A stretch of DNA of 64,000 bases, from positions 50,145 through 114,144 of the forward strand of contig CAMZGD010000006.1 of the NCBI GenBank assembly GCA_947306365.1. Direction: 5' to 3'. Position 1 is the first letter of the stretch. Every line of letters starts with the position of its first letter. The notes under the pieces are model-generated. The model ran no database searches. It saw only the letters and a list, made by a program, of their open reading frames with translations, and was not told where the DNA came from. Shown one piece after another: positions 42,297 to 52,092 of this stretch. The stretch is from an uncultured Bacteroidales bacterium (GTDB lineage: Bacteria; Bacteroidota; Bacteroidia; Bacteroidales; UBA932). The position numbers and the translations under genes are program-made.

Positions 42297-43447
42297 GAGA
42301 AAACTACACCGAGGTCGAAACCCTGTACGCCCTGCGGCAGGTCCTGTCCCATACCGAAACGGTCCGGCACTGCGCCTTCCAGTCGGTCAACTTCGAAAAG
42401 TGCGGATTCCCCGTCGAGAACTACCGCTTCGAAGACTGCCTCTTCATGGGTTGCCACATCCCGCCCCGGATGTACTATGCGATGGACGAGGCGTGCATCG
42501 TCTTCCCCCGCGTGAAGATGCCCTACAAGGTGTTCCCCAACAAGCTCTACGATGCACACTCGCTGTACCTGCATTACAAGCCCGGCTACCACGAGACGTT
42601 CTACACCTGCTACGACACCATCGTCTATGACCGCTACATGGCGATGGGCAAGCAGACCTGCGACATCAAGGAGACGCTCTGCCGCCTGCTGCACGACCAT
42701 TCCATCAGCAATGCGATCGACCGTTTCATCGCCGAATACGACGAGAAAGACATCGTGGCCGTCATGGGCGGGCACGCGGTCAGGCGTACGGACACCAACT
42801 ACCGGCAGATCGTGGAAATCAGCAAGCGCCTTACCGAAATGGGTAAACTGATGATCAGCGGCGGCGGTCCGGGCGCGATGGAGGCCGTGCATCTCGGCGC
42901 CTGGCTCGCGGGGCGCAGCGAAGCCGAACTCGAGGATGCCCTGTCCCTGCTTTCCGAGAGCCCCACCTTCCGCGACAAGGGCTGGCTGACGAGCGCGTGG
43001 ACCGTGATGGACAAATACCCGCGCGACCCGCAGTTCCACAGCCTGGGCATTCCCACGTGGTTCTACGGGCACGAACCCGCGACCCCCTTCGCATCGCAGA
43101 TCGCCAAGTTCTTCGACAACAGCCTGCGGGAAGACTGCATCATCTCCCTTCCGAAAGGCGGCATCATCTACACGCCGGGCAGCGCCGGCACCTTCCAGGA
43201 AATCTTCCAGGACGCCGCACAGAACCACTACGAGACGCTGGGCTACGCCAGCCCGATGGTCTTCCTGGGCCGGCAGTACTATACCGAGGAGACCCCCATC
43301 TACACGCTATTGCACGACCTTCAGGAACGGGGCAAGTACCAGAACCTCCTGCTGTCGATCACCGACAGCACCGACGACGTCATCCGTTACCTGATGGACT
43401 TCCATCGTCCGTTCCATCAATGGTCCGGGCAATCTTTTGAATATTGA
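42293..43447 (+). CDS. LOG-family protein with pentapeptide-like N-terminal extension
   Basis: A 384-residue protein whose C-terminal ~240 residues match the LOG/Rossmann-like fold: MISGGGPGAMEAVHLGAWLAG and the PGSAGTFQEIFQDAAQNHY version of the usual PGGxGTxxE motif. LOG enzymes hydrolyse nucleoside monophosphates at the N-glycosidic bond. The Gly-Ser-Ala change in the loop is unusual but keeps the catalytic Glu. The N-terminal ~130 residues are extra and begin with a pentapeptide-like run (CAFQSVNFEKCGF, YRFEDCLFMGC). Its 3' end overlaps the convergent ABC exporter by 68 bp. Substrate unknown. Confidence 0.85.
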   Translation: MRENYTEVETLYALRQVLSHTETVRHCAFQSVNFEKCGFPVENYRFEDCLFMGCHIPPRMYYAMDEACIVFPRVKMPYKVFPNKLYDAHSLYLHYKPGYHETFYTCYDTIVYDRYMAMGKQTCDIKETLCRLLHDHSISNAIDRFIAEYDEKDIVAVMGGHAVRRTDTNYRQIVEISKRLTEMGKLMISGGGPGAMEAVHLGAWLAGRSEAELEDALSLLSESPTFRDKGWLTSAWTVMDKYPRDPQFHSLGIPTWFYGHEPATPFASQIAKFFDNSLREDCIISLPKGGIIYTPGSAGTFQEIFQDAAQNHYETLGYASPMVFLGRQYYTEETPIYTLLHDLQERGKYQNLLLSITDSTDDVIRYLMDFHRPFHQWSGQSFEY

Positions 43448-45197
43448 GACTCCGCGCCGAAGCGTCGATGATCTCCTTGTAGATACCGCCTTTCCGGTAG
43501 ACCTCGTCGGGATGACCCGCCTGTTCCACGCGGCCCGTCTTGAGGGCGTACACCATCTCGCTGTCGATGATCTGGGAGATGCTGTGCGAGATGATGATCA
43601 CGGTCCGGTCTTTCTTGATGGCGTCGATGCTGTTCTTGATCTGCTCGGTGGCGATGGCGTCGAGGCTGGCGGTCGGCTCGTCGAGGAAGATGACCGGCGG
43701 GTTCTTGAGGAACATCCGGGCGATGGCCACGCGCTGCTGCTGACCGCCCGACAGGTCGTTCGCCTTGTTCTGGAACTGTTTGGGCAATTCCATGATCTGG
43801 TCGTAGAGATACGACTTCTTCGCGGCCTCGACCACCTGTTCGTGCGTGGCGTTCGGATTGCCGTAGAGGATGTTCTCCTCGATGGTGCCGTCGAAGATGT
43901 GGTTCTTCTGGAGCACCAGGCCGATGTTTTCGCGCAGATACTTCGTATCGTATTCGCGCAGGTCCACCCCGTCGAGCAGGATGCTGCCGTGCTGCGGCTC
44001 ATAGAACTTGTCGAGCAGGTTCACGATCGTGCTCTTGCCGGCACCCGAGAGGCCCACCAGCGCCGTAATCTTGCCCGGCTCGATGGTCATGTTCACGTCG
44101 TAGAGCGCCTGGTTGCCGTTGGGATAGGTGAAGTCCACGTGCCTGAGTTCGAACCGGCCGTGAATCTTTTCGGGCCGGTAGTCGCCCGAGGGCTCGACCT
44201 CCGTCTCGGAGTTCAGGATGCCGAAGAAGCCTTCCGCGTAGATCAGGGCGTCGTTCACGTCGTCGAAGATGCGCTGCAGCTGCGTGATCGGGGCGATGAC
44301 GTTGCTGAACAGCATCACGTGGTACATGATCTTGCCGATCGTCATGCCGGGGTACTCTCTGAGCACCAGATAGGCCGTCAGGATGATGACCAGCACCGTG
44401 CCGATCTGCTTGACGAAGCTCTTGAGGCCGTTGTAGTAGAACGCCACCTTGCGCGTCTTCATCTGGTTCTCGGTCACCTGGTTCTGGATGTCAAGCTGCT
44501 TCTGGGCCTCGATCTTCTCGCGGTTGAAGCTCTTGATCACGTTGATCGAGTCGATGATGTTCTTGATGCCCTGGCTCTTCGACTCGAGATGGCCGCGCAT
44601 CTCACGCCGCCAGCCCTTGAGCCGCCGCGCCTGCCGGTAGGTGATCCAGAAATAGACCGGCACGATGCCCAGGGCGACGAGCCCCACATAGACATTGGCG
44701 GCGAACATCAGGATCAGGGCCAGCAGGGCGCTGGTGAACAGCGGCAGCAGGTCGATGAAGAAGTTCTGCACCGTACGGGACAACGAACTCACGCCCTGGT
44801 CGATGCGCGCCTGCACCTTGCCGGTCGCATTCTCGTCCGTGTTGAAATAGGCCATCCGGAAGGTGAGCACCTTCTCGATGACGCTCTGCGACAGGTCGCG
44901 TGACACGAAGATGCGCATCCGTTCGCCGTAATAGTTCTGGGCGAACGTGATGCCGGCCGACAGGATCTCCTTGCCCAGCAGGACGATGGAGATGACGGTC
45001 ATGATGCGCGCCGCCTGCGCCCAGCTGAAATCGGTGCCGATCAGGGCGTTGATGGCATCGACCGTCCGGTCGAGCACGATGGCGTTGACCTGGGCCATCA
45101 GGGACCCCACGAGCGTGAGGACCAGCGTGATGGCCACCAGCCATTTATAGGGCCTGACGAAGGGCCGGATGTTCTTGAAGAGCTGGAAAAGGTTCAC
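43380..45197 (-). CDS. ABC exporter (fused TMD-NBD)
   Basis: A 605-residue half-transporter of the MsbA/multidrug type. Six membrane helices (~1-320) precede the nucleotide-binding domain: Walker A GLSGAGKSTIVNLL, signature LSGGQQQRVAIAR, Walker B VIFLDEPTASLD and H-loop IIISHS. It acts as a dimer in the inner membrane, exporting a lipid, peptide or drug. The start codon is GTG, 3 bp after the BACON/LRR lipoprotein stop, and it is the last gene of the long leftward operon. The cargo cannot be read from sequence; with lpxB in the same unit, a lipid is possible. Confidence 0.93.
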   Translation of the reverse strand: MNLFQLFKNIRPFVRPYKWLVAITLVLTLVGSLMAQVNAIVLDRTVDAINALIGTDFSWAQAARIMTVISIVLLGKEILSAGITFAQNYYGERMRIFVSRDLSQSVIEKVLTFRMAYFNTDENATGKVQARIDQGVSSLSRTVQNFFIDLLPLFTSALLALILMFAANVYVGLVALGIVPVYFWITYRQARRLKGWRREMRGHLESKSQGIKNIIDSINVIKSFNREKIEAQKQLDIQNQVTENQMKTRKVAFYYNGLKSFVKQIGTVLVIILTAYLVLREYPGMTIGKIMYHVMLFSNVIAPITQLQRIFDDVNDALIYAEGFFGILNSETEVEPSGDYRPEKIHGRFELRHVDFTYPNGNQALYDVNMTIEPGKITALVGLSGAGKSTIVNLLDKFYEPQHGSILLDGVDLREYDTKYLRENIGLVLQKNHIFDGTIEENILYGNPNATHEQVVEAAKKSYLYDQIMELPKQFQNKANDLSGGQQQRVAIARMFLKNPPVIFLDEPTASLDAIATEQIKNSIDAIKKDRTVIIISHSISQIIDSEMVYALKTGRVEQAGHPDEVYRKGGIYKEIIDASARSLNIQKIARTIDGTDDGSPSGNG

Positions 45198-45200
45198 GGC

Positions 45201-47849
45201 CTACTTGTACTTGACCTCGACGCTCTTGTCGTACTCGAACTCTTCGATCTTCTGTCCCGTCTTCAGCCAGATGCACTTGAGCTTCGCATTCGGCTTGAGG
45301 AACACATGGCGCAGCGCCTCAAGGCCGCTCAGGTCGATTCCCTCGATTTCCGTGTCGTGGCAGGACAGCGTTTCCAGCAGCGGGCACTCCGCAATCGTCA
45401 GTTCGCTGTCGAGCTTGTTGTGGCTGCACTCCAGGGAAAGGAGCTTCGCGCCTTCCGTGACGGACAGGTCGGTAATCTTGTTATGCGAGCAGTCCACCGA
45501 CTCCAGCAGCGGCAGATTGGCGATCTCCAGGGCGGTCATCTCATTCCAGGAGCAATCCAGCGTCCGCAGGCGCGTGTTGTTGCTCACGTCGATGTCCTCG
45601 ATCTTGTTGTGGTCGATCGCGAGATCATTCAGCAGGCGGTTCTCGAGCAGGTGGATGTGGCGCAGTCCATTGTAGCCGGCATCCACGGATTCCAGCAGCG
45701 CATTGTCGCGGATGACCAGCGAAGTGAGCAGGTTGTCCCGCACGTTCAGTCGGCTCAGCAGCACGTTCCTCGACAGGTCGAGGCTCCCGAGCCTGTTGTC
45801 TTCGGCATACAGTTCGGTCAGGAGCGGGCTGTTGAAGACATACAGATGCCGCAGCTGGTTTCCGCTGACGACCAGACGCCGCAGGTCGGAGTTGCCGGTA
45901 AGGTCGAGTTCCGTCAGCGCGTTGCCGTCGCAGACCAGGGTAGCGAGCTTCCCGTTTTTGGACAGGTCCAGGTCGAGCAGCGCATTCTTCCGGCAATTCA
46001 GGCTCGTGATGTTGACGAAGCCCTCGATCCCCTTCAGCGATACGATCCCCAGGGAGTCGCATTTGATGGCTTCGGCCTTCGCAGCCTCCGCACACGAGAC
46101 TTTTCCGTCACCGTTCTCATCGAATTCCTTCACGCAGTATGCCTCGAACATCACATCGTCGAACGACAGGAAGCCGCTCCCCTGCTTGACCGTGACCTCC
46201 TTGCGGTCCTCGTTCTCCACATACAGGACGATCTTCGCCTGGCGGCCATCCTTCTGGTTCTCCTTGATGCTCAGTACGAGCGTCATGTCCGGAACGACGC
46301 CCCGGATCGAATCCAGGCTCATCCAGTCCTGTTCCTCCATCGAAACCTCGAACGGCACGTTCGTCTTGACCGGGATCCGAAGCGACTGTTCCTGCCAGTC
46401 TACCTCGTATTCCGAAGGATCGACGACGATGTTGCCCTTCGGGGACTGCTTGATGATCACCTTCCCGCTCAGGATTCCGTCCTTGACCTTGATGACGACG
46501 GATCCCTTCCGCTCCTTCGACGTCGTGTTCTTCGCGATGTGGAACGTGCAGTTTTCCGTAGAAAGGCCCTTCGTCTCCACATACTGGATCCAGTCGTTGC
46601 AATCGGAGCCGACCGTCACCTCGAGTTCCCCGTTGTGCCGGACCTCGACGTCGAGATCCTGTTCCTGGCTCGAAATCGTAAACTCCTTTTTCGGGATTTC
46701 CAGGCCCTGCGCCTCCGCCTGCACGATGGACACCGTGCCGCTGAGCGGGCCGTCCTGCTGCTTGAACGTGACCGAGCCCGAGCGCGCTTCATATTCCGCG
46801 TTCCGCTTGATGCGGAAAGTATAGTTGCGTGTCCGCAGCCCCTTGGTGCCCAGCAGCACGATCCAGTCCTTGCATTCATCGGGAATCACCACGTCCAGAC
46901 GGACATTGTATTTCACTTCGATGTCGATCGTCTGTTCCGCGCTGGTGACCTCATAGGCGGTCTTCGTGACAAAGAGGCCGTAGGTCTCGTCCTGACGGAC
47001 CGTAATCGTTCCGCTCAGGCCGCCGTCCTTCTGCCGCACGACCACCTGGCCCTCCCGGACGTCATAGGTCTCGTTGGCGTCGATCTCCAGCACGACCTGG
47101 GAACTCTTCAGGCCCTTTGTCTCCACATACCGGATCCATCCGGCCTGGGAAACCACCTCGAATTCCACATTCGCCTTCACCGCCACAGTCAGTGTCTGCT
47201 TCTCATTGGAGATGTTGTACGTCGGCTCGTCGATGAACAGGCCGTAGAACTCACCCTGCGTGATGGAGACCGTCCGGGACAGCGATCCGGAAACGTCGCG
47301 GACCGTTACCGTGCCGGTGCGGCGGTCATACTCCTTGTTGGCGGAAACGGCCAGCACGACCTTTCCGGGGCTGAGGCCCTTGGTCGACTGGACCTTGATC
47401 CAGGACGTCGCATCCCCGTCCACGGAGACGAGGTAATCGACGTTCGCCATCACTTCGAAAGAGACGGTCTGCTCCGTATTGTCCAGGGTGAATTCCGTCT
47501 GGGAAACCACCAGGCCGGCCCCTTCCGCCTGCGACACGGCAATGGTCGCCGTCAGTTCCGCACAGGCCACGGTGACCGTGCAGCTGCGGGAATCGTAGTC
47601 GGAATTGGGATCACAGGAAATCGAGATGGCGGAACTTCCGTCGCCGGAAGCCGGCGTAACCTTGCACCAGGACTGGCTGGCGCTGGCCGTCCAGGCCTTG
47701 TTCGCGAGAAGGGTCACCGACTGGCTGCCGCCCGCGTTGTCGAATGCCAGCGACGACTGGCCCACCGAAAGCTCCGTCGCCGGTTCACAGGCGATGAAGC
47801 AGAACAAGCACAGGACAATGCCCGTTATTGCGAAGAATGCTTTTTTCAT
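45201..47849 (-). CDS. Six-BACON, EF-hand and leucine-rich-repeat lipoprotein
   Basis: An 882-residue surface lipoprotein (signal ITGIVLCLFCFIAC). Six BACON domains of ~90 residues run from ~27 to ~560, each ending in TVSITQ/TVRQ-like strands with a tryptophan or aromatic core. An EF-hand-like loop DENGDGKVSCAEA follows at ~575. The C-terminal ~280 residues are leucine-rich repeats with a 20-22-residue period (xLTxLDLSxNxxL type). BACON domains bind carbohydrate or mucin in some cases; LRRs suggest protein contact. The likely role is adhesion or host-glycan binding, but this is inferred. It lies between DPP-IV and the ABC exporter with 3-bp gaps. Confidence 0.9.
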   Translation of the reverse strand: MKKAFFAITGIVLCLFCFIACEPATELSVGQSSLAFDNAGGSQSVTLLANKAWTASASQSWCKVTPASGDGSSAISISCDPNSDYDSRSCTVTVACAELTATIAVSQAEGAGLVVSQTEFTLDNTEQTVSFEVMANVDYLVSVDGDATSWIKVQSTKGLSPGKVVLAVSANKEYDRRTGTVTVRDVSGSLSRTVSITQGEFYGLFIDEPTYNISNEKQTLTVAVKANVEFEVVSQAGWIRYVETKGLKSSQVVLEIDANETYDVREGQVVVRQKDGGLSGTITVRQDETYGLFVTKTAYEVTSAEQTIDIEVKYNVRLDVVIPDECKDWIVLLGTKGLRTRNYTFRIKRNAEYEARSGSVTFKQQDGPLSGTVSIVQAEAQGLEIPKKEFTISSQEQDLDVEVRHNGELEVTVGSDCNDWIQYVETKGLSTENCTFHIAKNTTSKERKGSVVIKVKDGILSGKVIIKQSPKGNIVVDPSEYEVDWQEQSLRIPVKTNVPFEVSMEEQDWMSLDSIRGVVPDMTLVLSIKENQKDGRQAKIVLYVENEDRKEVTVKQGSGFLSFDDVMFEAYCVKEFDENGDGKVSCAEAAKAEAIKCDSLGIVSLKGIEGFVNITSLNCRKNALLDLDLSKNGKLATLVCDGNALTELDLTGNSDLRRLVVSGNQLRHLYVFNSPLLTELYAEDNRLGSLDLSRNVLLSRLNVRDNLLTSLVIRDNALLESVDAGYNGLRHIHLLENRLLNDLAIDHNKIEDIDVSNNTRLRTLDCSWNEMTALEIANLPLLESVDCSHNKITDLSVTEGAKLLSLECSHNKLDSELTIAECPLLETLSCHDTEIEGIDLSGLEALRHVFLKPNAKLKCIWLKTGQKIEEFEYDKSVEVKYK

Positions 47850-47852
47850 AAG

Positions 47853-49982
47853 CTATCTGAAATTAATGGGATTCGGAAATTGTTTCGTGAAATAGTCCGA
47901 CAGGATGTCGGGAAGGGGCTGCCCGAGCAGGTAGCGGTACCAGAACTTGTAATCCTGCAGGGAGGAGTGCAAGCCCTGGTCGCCGCGATAGCCGTGCATG
48001 CCGTCGGGATAGATCATCAGCTCGAAATCCTTGTGGTCGCGTTCGAGCCGGTCAATCAGCTGAAGGGTGTTCTGGAAATGGACGTTGTCGTCGCCGGTGC
48101 CGTGGGTGACGCGGAGCATATTGGTCGCGTCGCCACGGTAGTTTGCGATCCGGCCGTAGACGCGGGACGCCGCGTAGCCGTCGGGATTGTCCTGCGGACG
48201 GTCCATATAGCGCTCCGCATAATGCGTGTCGTAGAGTTCCCAGTCATAGACGCCGCCGCCGGCGATGCCGTATTGGAAATGCTCGTTGCCTTCCGTGACG
48301 CAGAGCACGGTCATCGTTCCGCCGAAGGAGAAGCCTTCCACGCCGATCTTGTCTTCAGCGACGAACGGCAGCTTGCGGAAGCAGTCGATCCCGTCGCAGA
48401 AATCCTGGAGTTCCAGCACGCCGAGCCGGCGGTACACCGACTCCACGCCTTTCTTTCCGAGATGGCCGCCCGCACGGTTGTCGAGCGTCACCTGGATCAC
48501 GCCGTGGTTGGCCCACCACTGGCTGGCCATCGACGGGGCCCGCCAGCTCTCCCGCACCTGCGGGTTGTCGGGTCCGCCGTAGATGTTGACCTTCACCGGA
48601 TAGCGTTTGCTGCGGTCGAAATCGACCGGCCACGTCACCGCGGCCGGCAGTTCCACCCCGTCGCGCATCGTGACGGTCACGAGTTCCGGCAGGGCGACGG
48701 CATAGTCGTCGAACCGGGCGCCTTTCGTGTCATACACCACGCGGACGTGCTTCGCCGGATCCACGTCGCCCTTGGCGGGGACCGTGATCACGGCCAGTTG
48801 CGTGGGCGTCCGGTAGTTCGACACGAGGGCGGCCACGTACTTCCCGTCCGGGGAAACCTGCACGCCGGCGAAGTTGTACGGCCCGTAGGAGATGCGCTGC
48901 AGGTTCTTGCTGCCCAGGTCGAGCCGGTAGATGTCGGTACGGGTCGTGGCTTCGCGCCGTGCGGTGAAGAAGAGATGCTTCCTGTCCACCTTGAGCAGGC
49001 CGACGCCCCAGTTCTGGCCGGTGGTCAGCTGCTCGAACTTCTTCCCGTCATAGGACAGGAAGTAGACCTGCTGCCAACCGGTGAAGTCGCGCACGATGTA
49101 GATGCCCTCCTTCGTGAAGAGCATGTCTTCCATCCAGTCGATCCAGCTGTCCTGGTGCTCCTTGTACACCAGGGTCATGCTGCCGGTCTGCGGGGTGACG
49201 GCATACAGCCGGAAATTGTCCTGCGCCCGGTCCATCCAGCTGACCATCAGTTTGGTCCCGTCGCCGCTCCAGAACGGCGTACCGAAATACTGGTCTTCCT
49301 TCGGGTCGAAGTCGGCCCAGACGGTCTCACCGCCCTCGGCCGAGACGAATCCCAGTCTCACTTCCGGATTCGGGTCGCCGGCCTTGGGATAGCGGGTCTG
49401 GTTGAGCGAGCCGTGCTTGCCCCTGGCCGAATAGATCGGGAACATCGGCACCTTCGAATTGTCGAACCGGTAGAAGGCGATCACCCGGCTGTCGGGCGAC
49501 CACCAGAAGGCACGGTACATCGAGGGGCGGCCGAAGATCTCCTCGTAGTACACCCAGGAGGCGTAGCCGTTGAGGATCAGGTCGCTGCCGTCGTAGGTGT
49601 GGCGCGTCACGTGCTTCGAGCGCACGTCGATCGAATACAGGTCGTTGTCCAGCGTGAAGGCGATCTTCGTGGAGTCGGGCGACCAGGTGGGATTGACCCA
49701 GCCCGGCACCAGGTCCTCCTGCCGGGAGCCGGAGGGACGGGATTCAGGTGCCAGGAGCGTCTGGCGCCCGTCTTTCAGTGCCACGGCGAAGCGTTCGCCG
49801 CCGGCCCGGTAGGTCAGCCGGTCACCGTCGAACGCTACGGCGAACGGTGCGGGCTTGACGATGTCGGCCGGGAACGCGTTCAGGAGTTCCGCGTCGGTGA
49901 ACCGTTTGCCGGAAAGGGCCGACTGGCCCTGGACAGAGAGGGCAAGCAGGAATGCCAGGGAGGCAAGCAGAATGCGTTTCAT
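47853..49982 (-). CDS. Dipeptidyl-peptidase IV family serine protease (S9)
   Basis: A 709-residue secreted peptidase that removes X-Pro dipeptides from peptide N-termini. Signal peptide MKRILLASLAFLLALSVQG, then a beta-propeller (~30-460) and an alpha/beta-hydrolase domain. The nucleophile is in GVEGFSFGGTM (GxSxGG), the acid in THGTGDDNVHF and the His in PDGMHGYRG. The WVYYEEIFGRP motif corresponds to the propeller Glu pair that binds the substrate N-terminus. I chose MKRILLASL, since the upstream in-frame extension is not signal-like. Typical periplasmic enzyme of peptide-using Bacteroidota. Confidence 0.94.
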   Translation of the reverse strand: MKRILLASLAFLLALSVQGQSALSGKRFTDAELLNAFPADIVKPAPFAVAFDGDRLTYRAGGERFAVALKDGRQTLLAPESRPSGSRQEDLVPGWVNPTWSPDSTKIAFTLDNDLYSIDVRSKHVTRHTYDGSDLILNGYASWVYYEEIFGRPSMYRAFWWSPDSRVIAFYRFDNSKVPMFPIYSARGKHGSLNQTRYPKAGDPNPEVRLGFVSAEGGETVWADFDPKEDQYFGTPFWSGDGTKLMVSWMDRAQDNFRLYAVTPQTGSMTLVYKEHQDSWIDWMEDMLFTKEGIYIVRDFTGWQQVYFLSYDGKKFEQLTTGQNWGVGLLKVDRKHLFFTARREATTRTDIYRLDLGSKNLQRISYGPYNFAGVQVSPDGKYVAALVSNYRTPTQLAVITVPAKGDVDPAKHVRVVYDTKGARFDDYAVALPELVTVTMRDGVELPAAVTWPVDFDRSKRYPVKVNIYGGPDNPQVRESWRAPSMASQWWANHGVIQVTLDNRAGGHLGKKGVESVYRRLGVLELQDFCDGIDCFRKLPFVAEDKIGVEGFSFGGTMTVLCVTEGNEHFQYGIAGGGVYDWELYDTHYAERYMDRPQDNPDGYAASRVYGRIANYRGDATNMLRVTHGTGDDNVHFQNTLQLIDRLERDHKDFELMIYPDGMHGYRGDQGLHSSLQDYKFWYRYLLGQPLPDILSDYFTKQFPNPINFR

Positions 49983-49989
49983 GACAGGA

Positions 49990-50667
49990 TCAGCTTCTTC
50001 GTCCGGAAAAGATGGATAGATAATAGATGAGCGTAGCCAGCGAGCTGAGCGCCGCCACGACATAGGTATAGGCAGCCGCCCGCAGGGCCCCGCGCGCCTC
50101 GACCTCGTTGGAGGGATCGATGATGTCGGTCTGGCTGAGCCAGGCCAGGGCCCGCCGGCTCGCGTCGATCTCGACGGGAAGCGTGACGAAGCTGAAGAGC
50201 GTGGAGAAGGCGAACAGCGCGATGCCCAGCCAGAAGACCTGCGGGAAGACGTTGATCAGCAGCATGCCGGCCAGCAGCACGAAGGGCACGAGCTTCGACG
50301 TGATGGAGACGACCGGCACCAGGGCCGAGCGCACCTTGACCGGGAAATAGCCCTGCGCATGCTGCACCGCGTGCCCGCACTCGTGCGCGGCCACGGCGGC
50401 GGCTGCGACGTTCGTCTGCGAATAGACCGCCTCGCTCAGGTTGACCGTCTTGTTGGTCGGATTGAAATTGTCGGTGAGCTGTCCGGGCGTGGAGGTGACC
50501 TTCACGTCGCGGATGCCGTGGTCGGCAAGCATCTTCACGGCCACCTCACGGCCGGCCATCCCATTGAGGATCGGCAGCTGCGAAGCTTTCTGAAACTTTT
50601 TTTGGAAGGAGACCTGCACCACATAGCTCAGCACAGCCACTCCGATGAACAAAATCCAGTATGTCAT
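49990..50667 (-). CDS. Zinc metallopeptidase, YugP type
   Basis: A 225-residue membrane protease of the Zn_peptidase_2 family. The zinc site is AAVAAHECGHAVQHAQGY (HExxH), preceded by an N-terminal membrane helix and followed by three more (LVPFVLLAGMLLI, FWLGIALFAFSTLF and a C-terminal one). The function in bacteria is not known; it may be a membrane-protein quality-control peptidase. It is within the long leftward operon, 6-7 bp from its neighbours. Confidence 0.9.
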   Translation of the reverse strand: MTYWILFIGVAVLSYVVQVSFQKKFQKASQLPILNGMAGREVAVKMLADHGIRDVKVTSTPGQLTDNFNPTNKTVNLSEAVYSQTNVAAAAVAAHECGHAVQHAQGYFPVKVRSALVPVVSITSKLVPFVLLAGMLLINVFPQVFWLGIALFAFSTLFSFVTLPVEIDASRRALAWLSQTDIIDPSNEVEARGALRAAAYTYVVAALSSLATLIYYLSIFSGRRS

Positions 50668-50673
50668 ATCTTC

Positions 50674-52092
50674 TTACGTTTTTTGGCAAAAGAATTCATC
50701 CCTAAAGTTAACAAAAAAAATCTTTTCCACGCCCCGCGTGATCGCCGTATAGAGCCATTTCAGGTCGTCGAGCGTAAGTTCCTTCCAGAACGGATTGTCG
50801 ATGAAGACGCACCGCCACTGCCCGCCCTGCGACTTGTGGCCCGTAATGGCGGTGGCGTATTTGATCTGCAATGCGTTGAAATACGGGTCTTCGCGCACCT
50901 TTTCATAGCGCTTGCGCGCCCCGCGCACGTCCGCATAATCTTCGTTTACGCCCTGATAAAGCGCACGCTGCTGCTCCGGAGAAAGCGACGGCTGCTCCGA
51001 ATCCAGCGTATCGAGAATGATCTTCGCTTTCACTTCCACGTCGTTGTAGTCGGGGAACGACAGGACGGCTTCCGCAAAATTGAGGCCGTAACGCGACTCA
51101 TAGCGCGAAACCTTCACCAGCTGCGCCACGTCGCCGTTGGCGATGAAGTCCAGGTCGGGGATGTCTTCCAGGAACTGGTAGCAGTTCTTGACCACCATCA
51201 GCTTGTCGCCCCGCGACAGCCGTTCCTCCCGGTACAGCACCGATGCCCGGATGCCGGCATTGTAGCGGTTGGCCCGCTTGTTCGACCGGCACAGCACCAC
51301 GATGTCGTCGAGCCCGTAGCGGCCCACGGCGTCGCCGATCCGTTCGATCAGTTCGCTGCCGTCGATCCGCTCCACGTCGTCGAACCCTTCGAGCCGGAGT
51401 TTCGGCGTCTCCACCCGTCCCGCCTCGATCAGGCGCCGGACGATGGTGGCATTGGTCAGGATGCCCGATTCGGCCGCCTGGCGGACGACCGTGGTCAGGC
51501 TGGCGGTCATCAGGTTGCCATAACGGCCCATATAGGCGGCGTCCAGCGCCGGACTCCGGTCGAGCCCGATGGGCGGCAGCTGGCCGCAGTCGCCGATGAT
51601 CACCAGCTTGTCGTCCACCCCGCTGCGCACGAAGCGCACCAGGTCGTCGAGCAGGTCGCCCGAACCGAACATACTGTCGGCGCCCGTTCCGATGGTGATC
51701 AGCGAAGCCTCGTCCACGATGAAGAAGGTGTCCCTGGCCTTGTTGAAATCCAGCTGGAATTCCCCCACTCCGTCGTGCACCGATTTCTGGCGGTAGATAT
51801 GCTTGTGGATGGTGCTCGCCCGTTCGCCGGTGAAGCCCGAGAGCACCTTCGCCGCCCGCCCGGTGGGCGCCAGCAGCACATAGCGCTGGTGAAGCTCTTT
51901 GAGCGTCCGAACGAAAGCCGCCACGGCGGCGGTCTTCCCGGTACCGGCATAGCCGCTCACCAGCAGCAGGTCGCAGGTCTCATACTGCATCGCGAATTCC
52001 GAGAGCCGGTCGAACAACCGCTCCTGGCAGGGCGTGGGCGGATAGCCCAGATGGTGCCGCAGCCGCTCGGCGAAGAACTGTGCGACGCCCAT
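50674..52092 (-). CDS. RecD/Dda-like superfamily 1 helicase
   Basis: A 472-residue ATP-dependent DNA helicase. Walker A is SGYAGTGKTAAVAAF (~45-60), then motif Ia LAPTGRAAKVL, Walker B FFIVDEASLI, motif III IIGDCGQLPPIG and C-terminal motifs TGHKSQGGQW and YTAITRG. The short form without RecBC partners resembles Dda or RecD2 helicases. It probably acts 5'-3' on DNA during repair or replication restart. Its ATG overlaps the trkH stop as TAATG. Confidence 0.9.
   Translation of the reverse strand: MGVAQFFAERLRHHLGYPPTPCQERLFDRLSEFAMQYETCDLLLVSGYAGTGKTAAVAAFVRTLKELHQRYVLLAPTGRAAKVLSGFTGERASTIHKHIYRQKSVHDGVGEFQLDFNKARDTFFIVDEASLITIGTGADSMFGSGDLLDDLVRFVRSGVDDKLVIIGDCGQLPPIGLDRSPALDAAYMGRYGNLMTASLTTVVRQAAESGILTNATIVRRLIEAGRVETPKLRLEGFDDVERIDGSELIERIGDAVGRYGLDDIVVLCRSNKRANRYNAGIRASVLYREERLSRGDKLMVVKNCYQFLEDIPDLDFIANGDVAQLVKVSRYESRYGLNFAEAVLSFPDYNDVEVKAKIILDTLDSEQPSLSPEQQRALYQGVNEDYADVRGARKRYEKVREDPYFNALQIKYATAITGHKSQGGQWRCVFIDNPFWKELTLDDLKWLYTAITRGVEKIFFVNFRDEFFCQKT

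Noticed and set aside
45306..50030. A 1574-codon open frame antisense to the BACON/LRR and DPP-IV genes
   Set aside because: The minus-strand genes have signal peptides and catalytic motifs; the plus-strand frame is low-complexity and lacks any motif.
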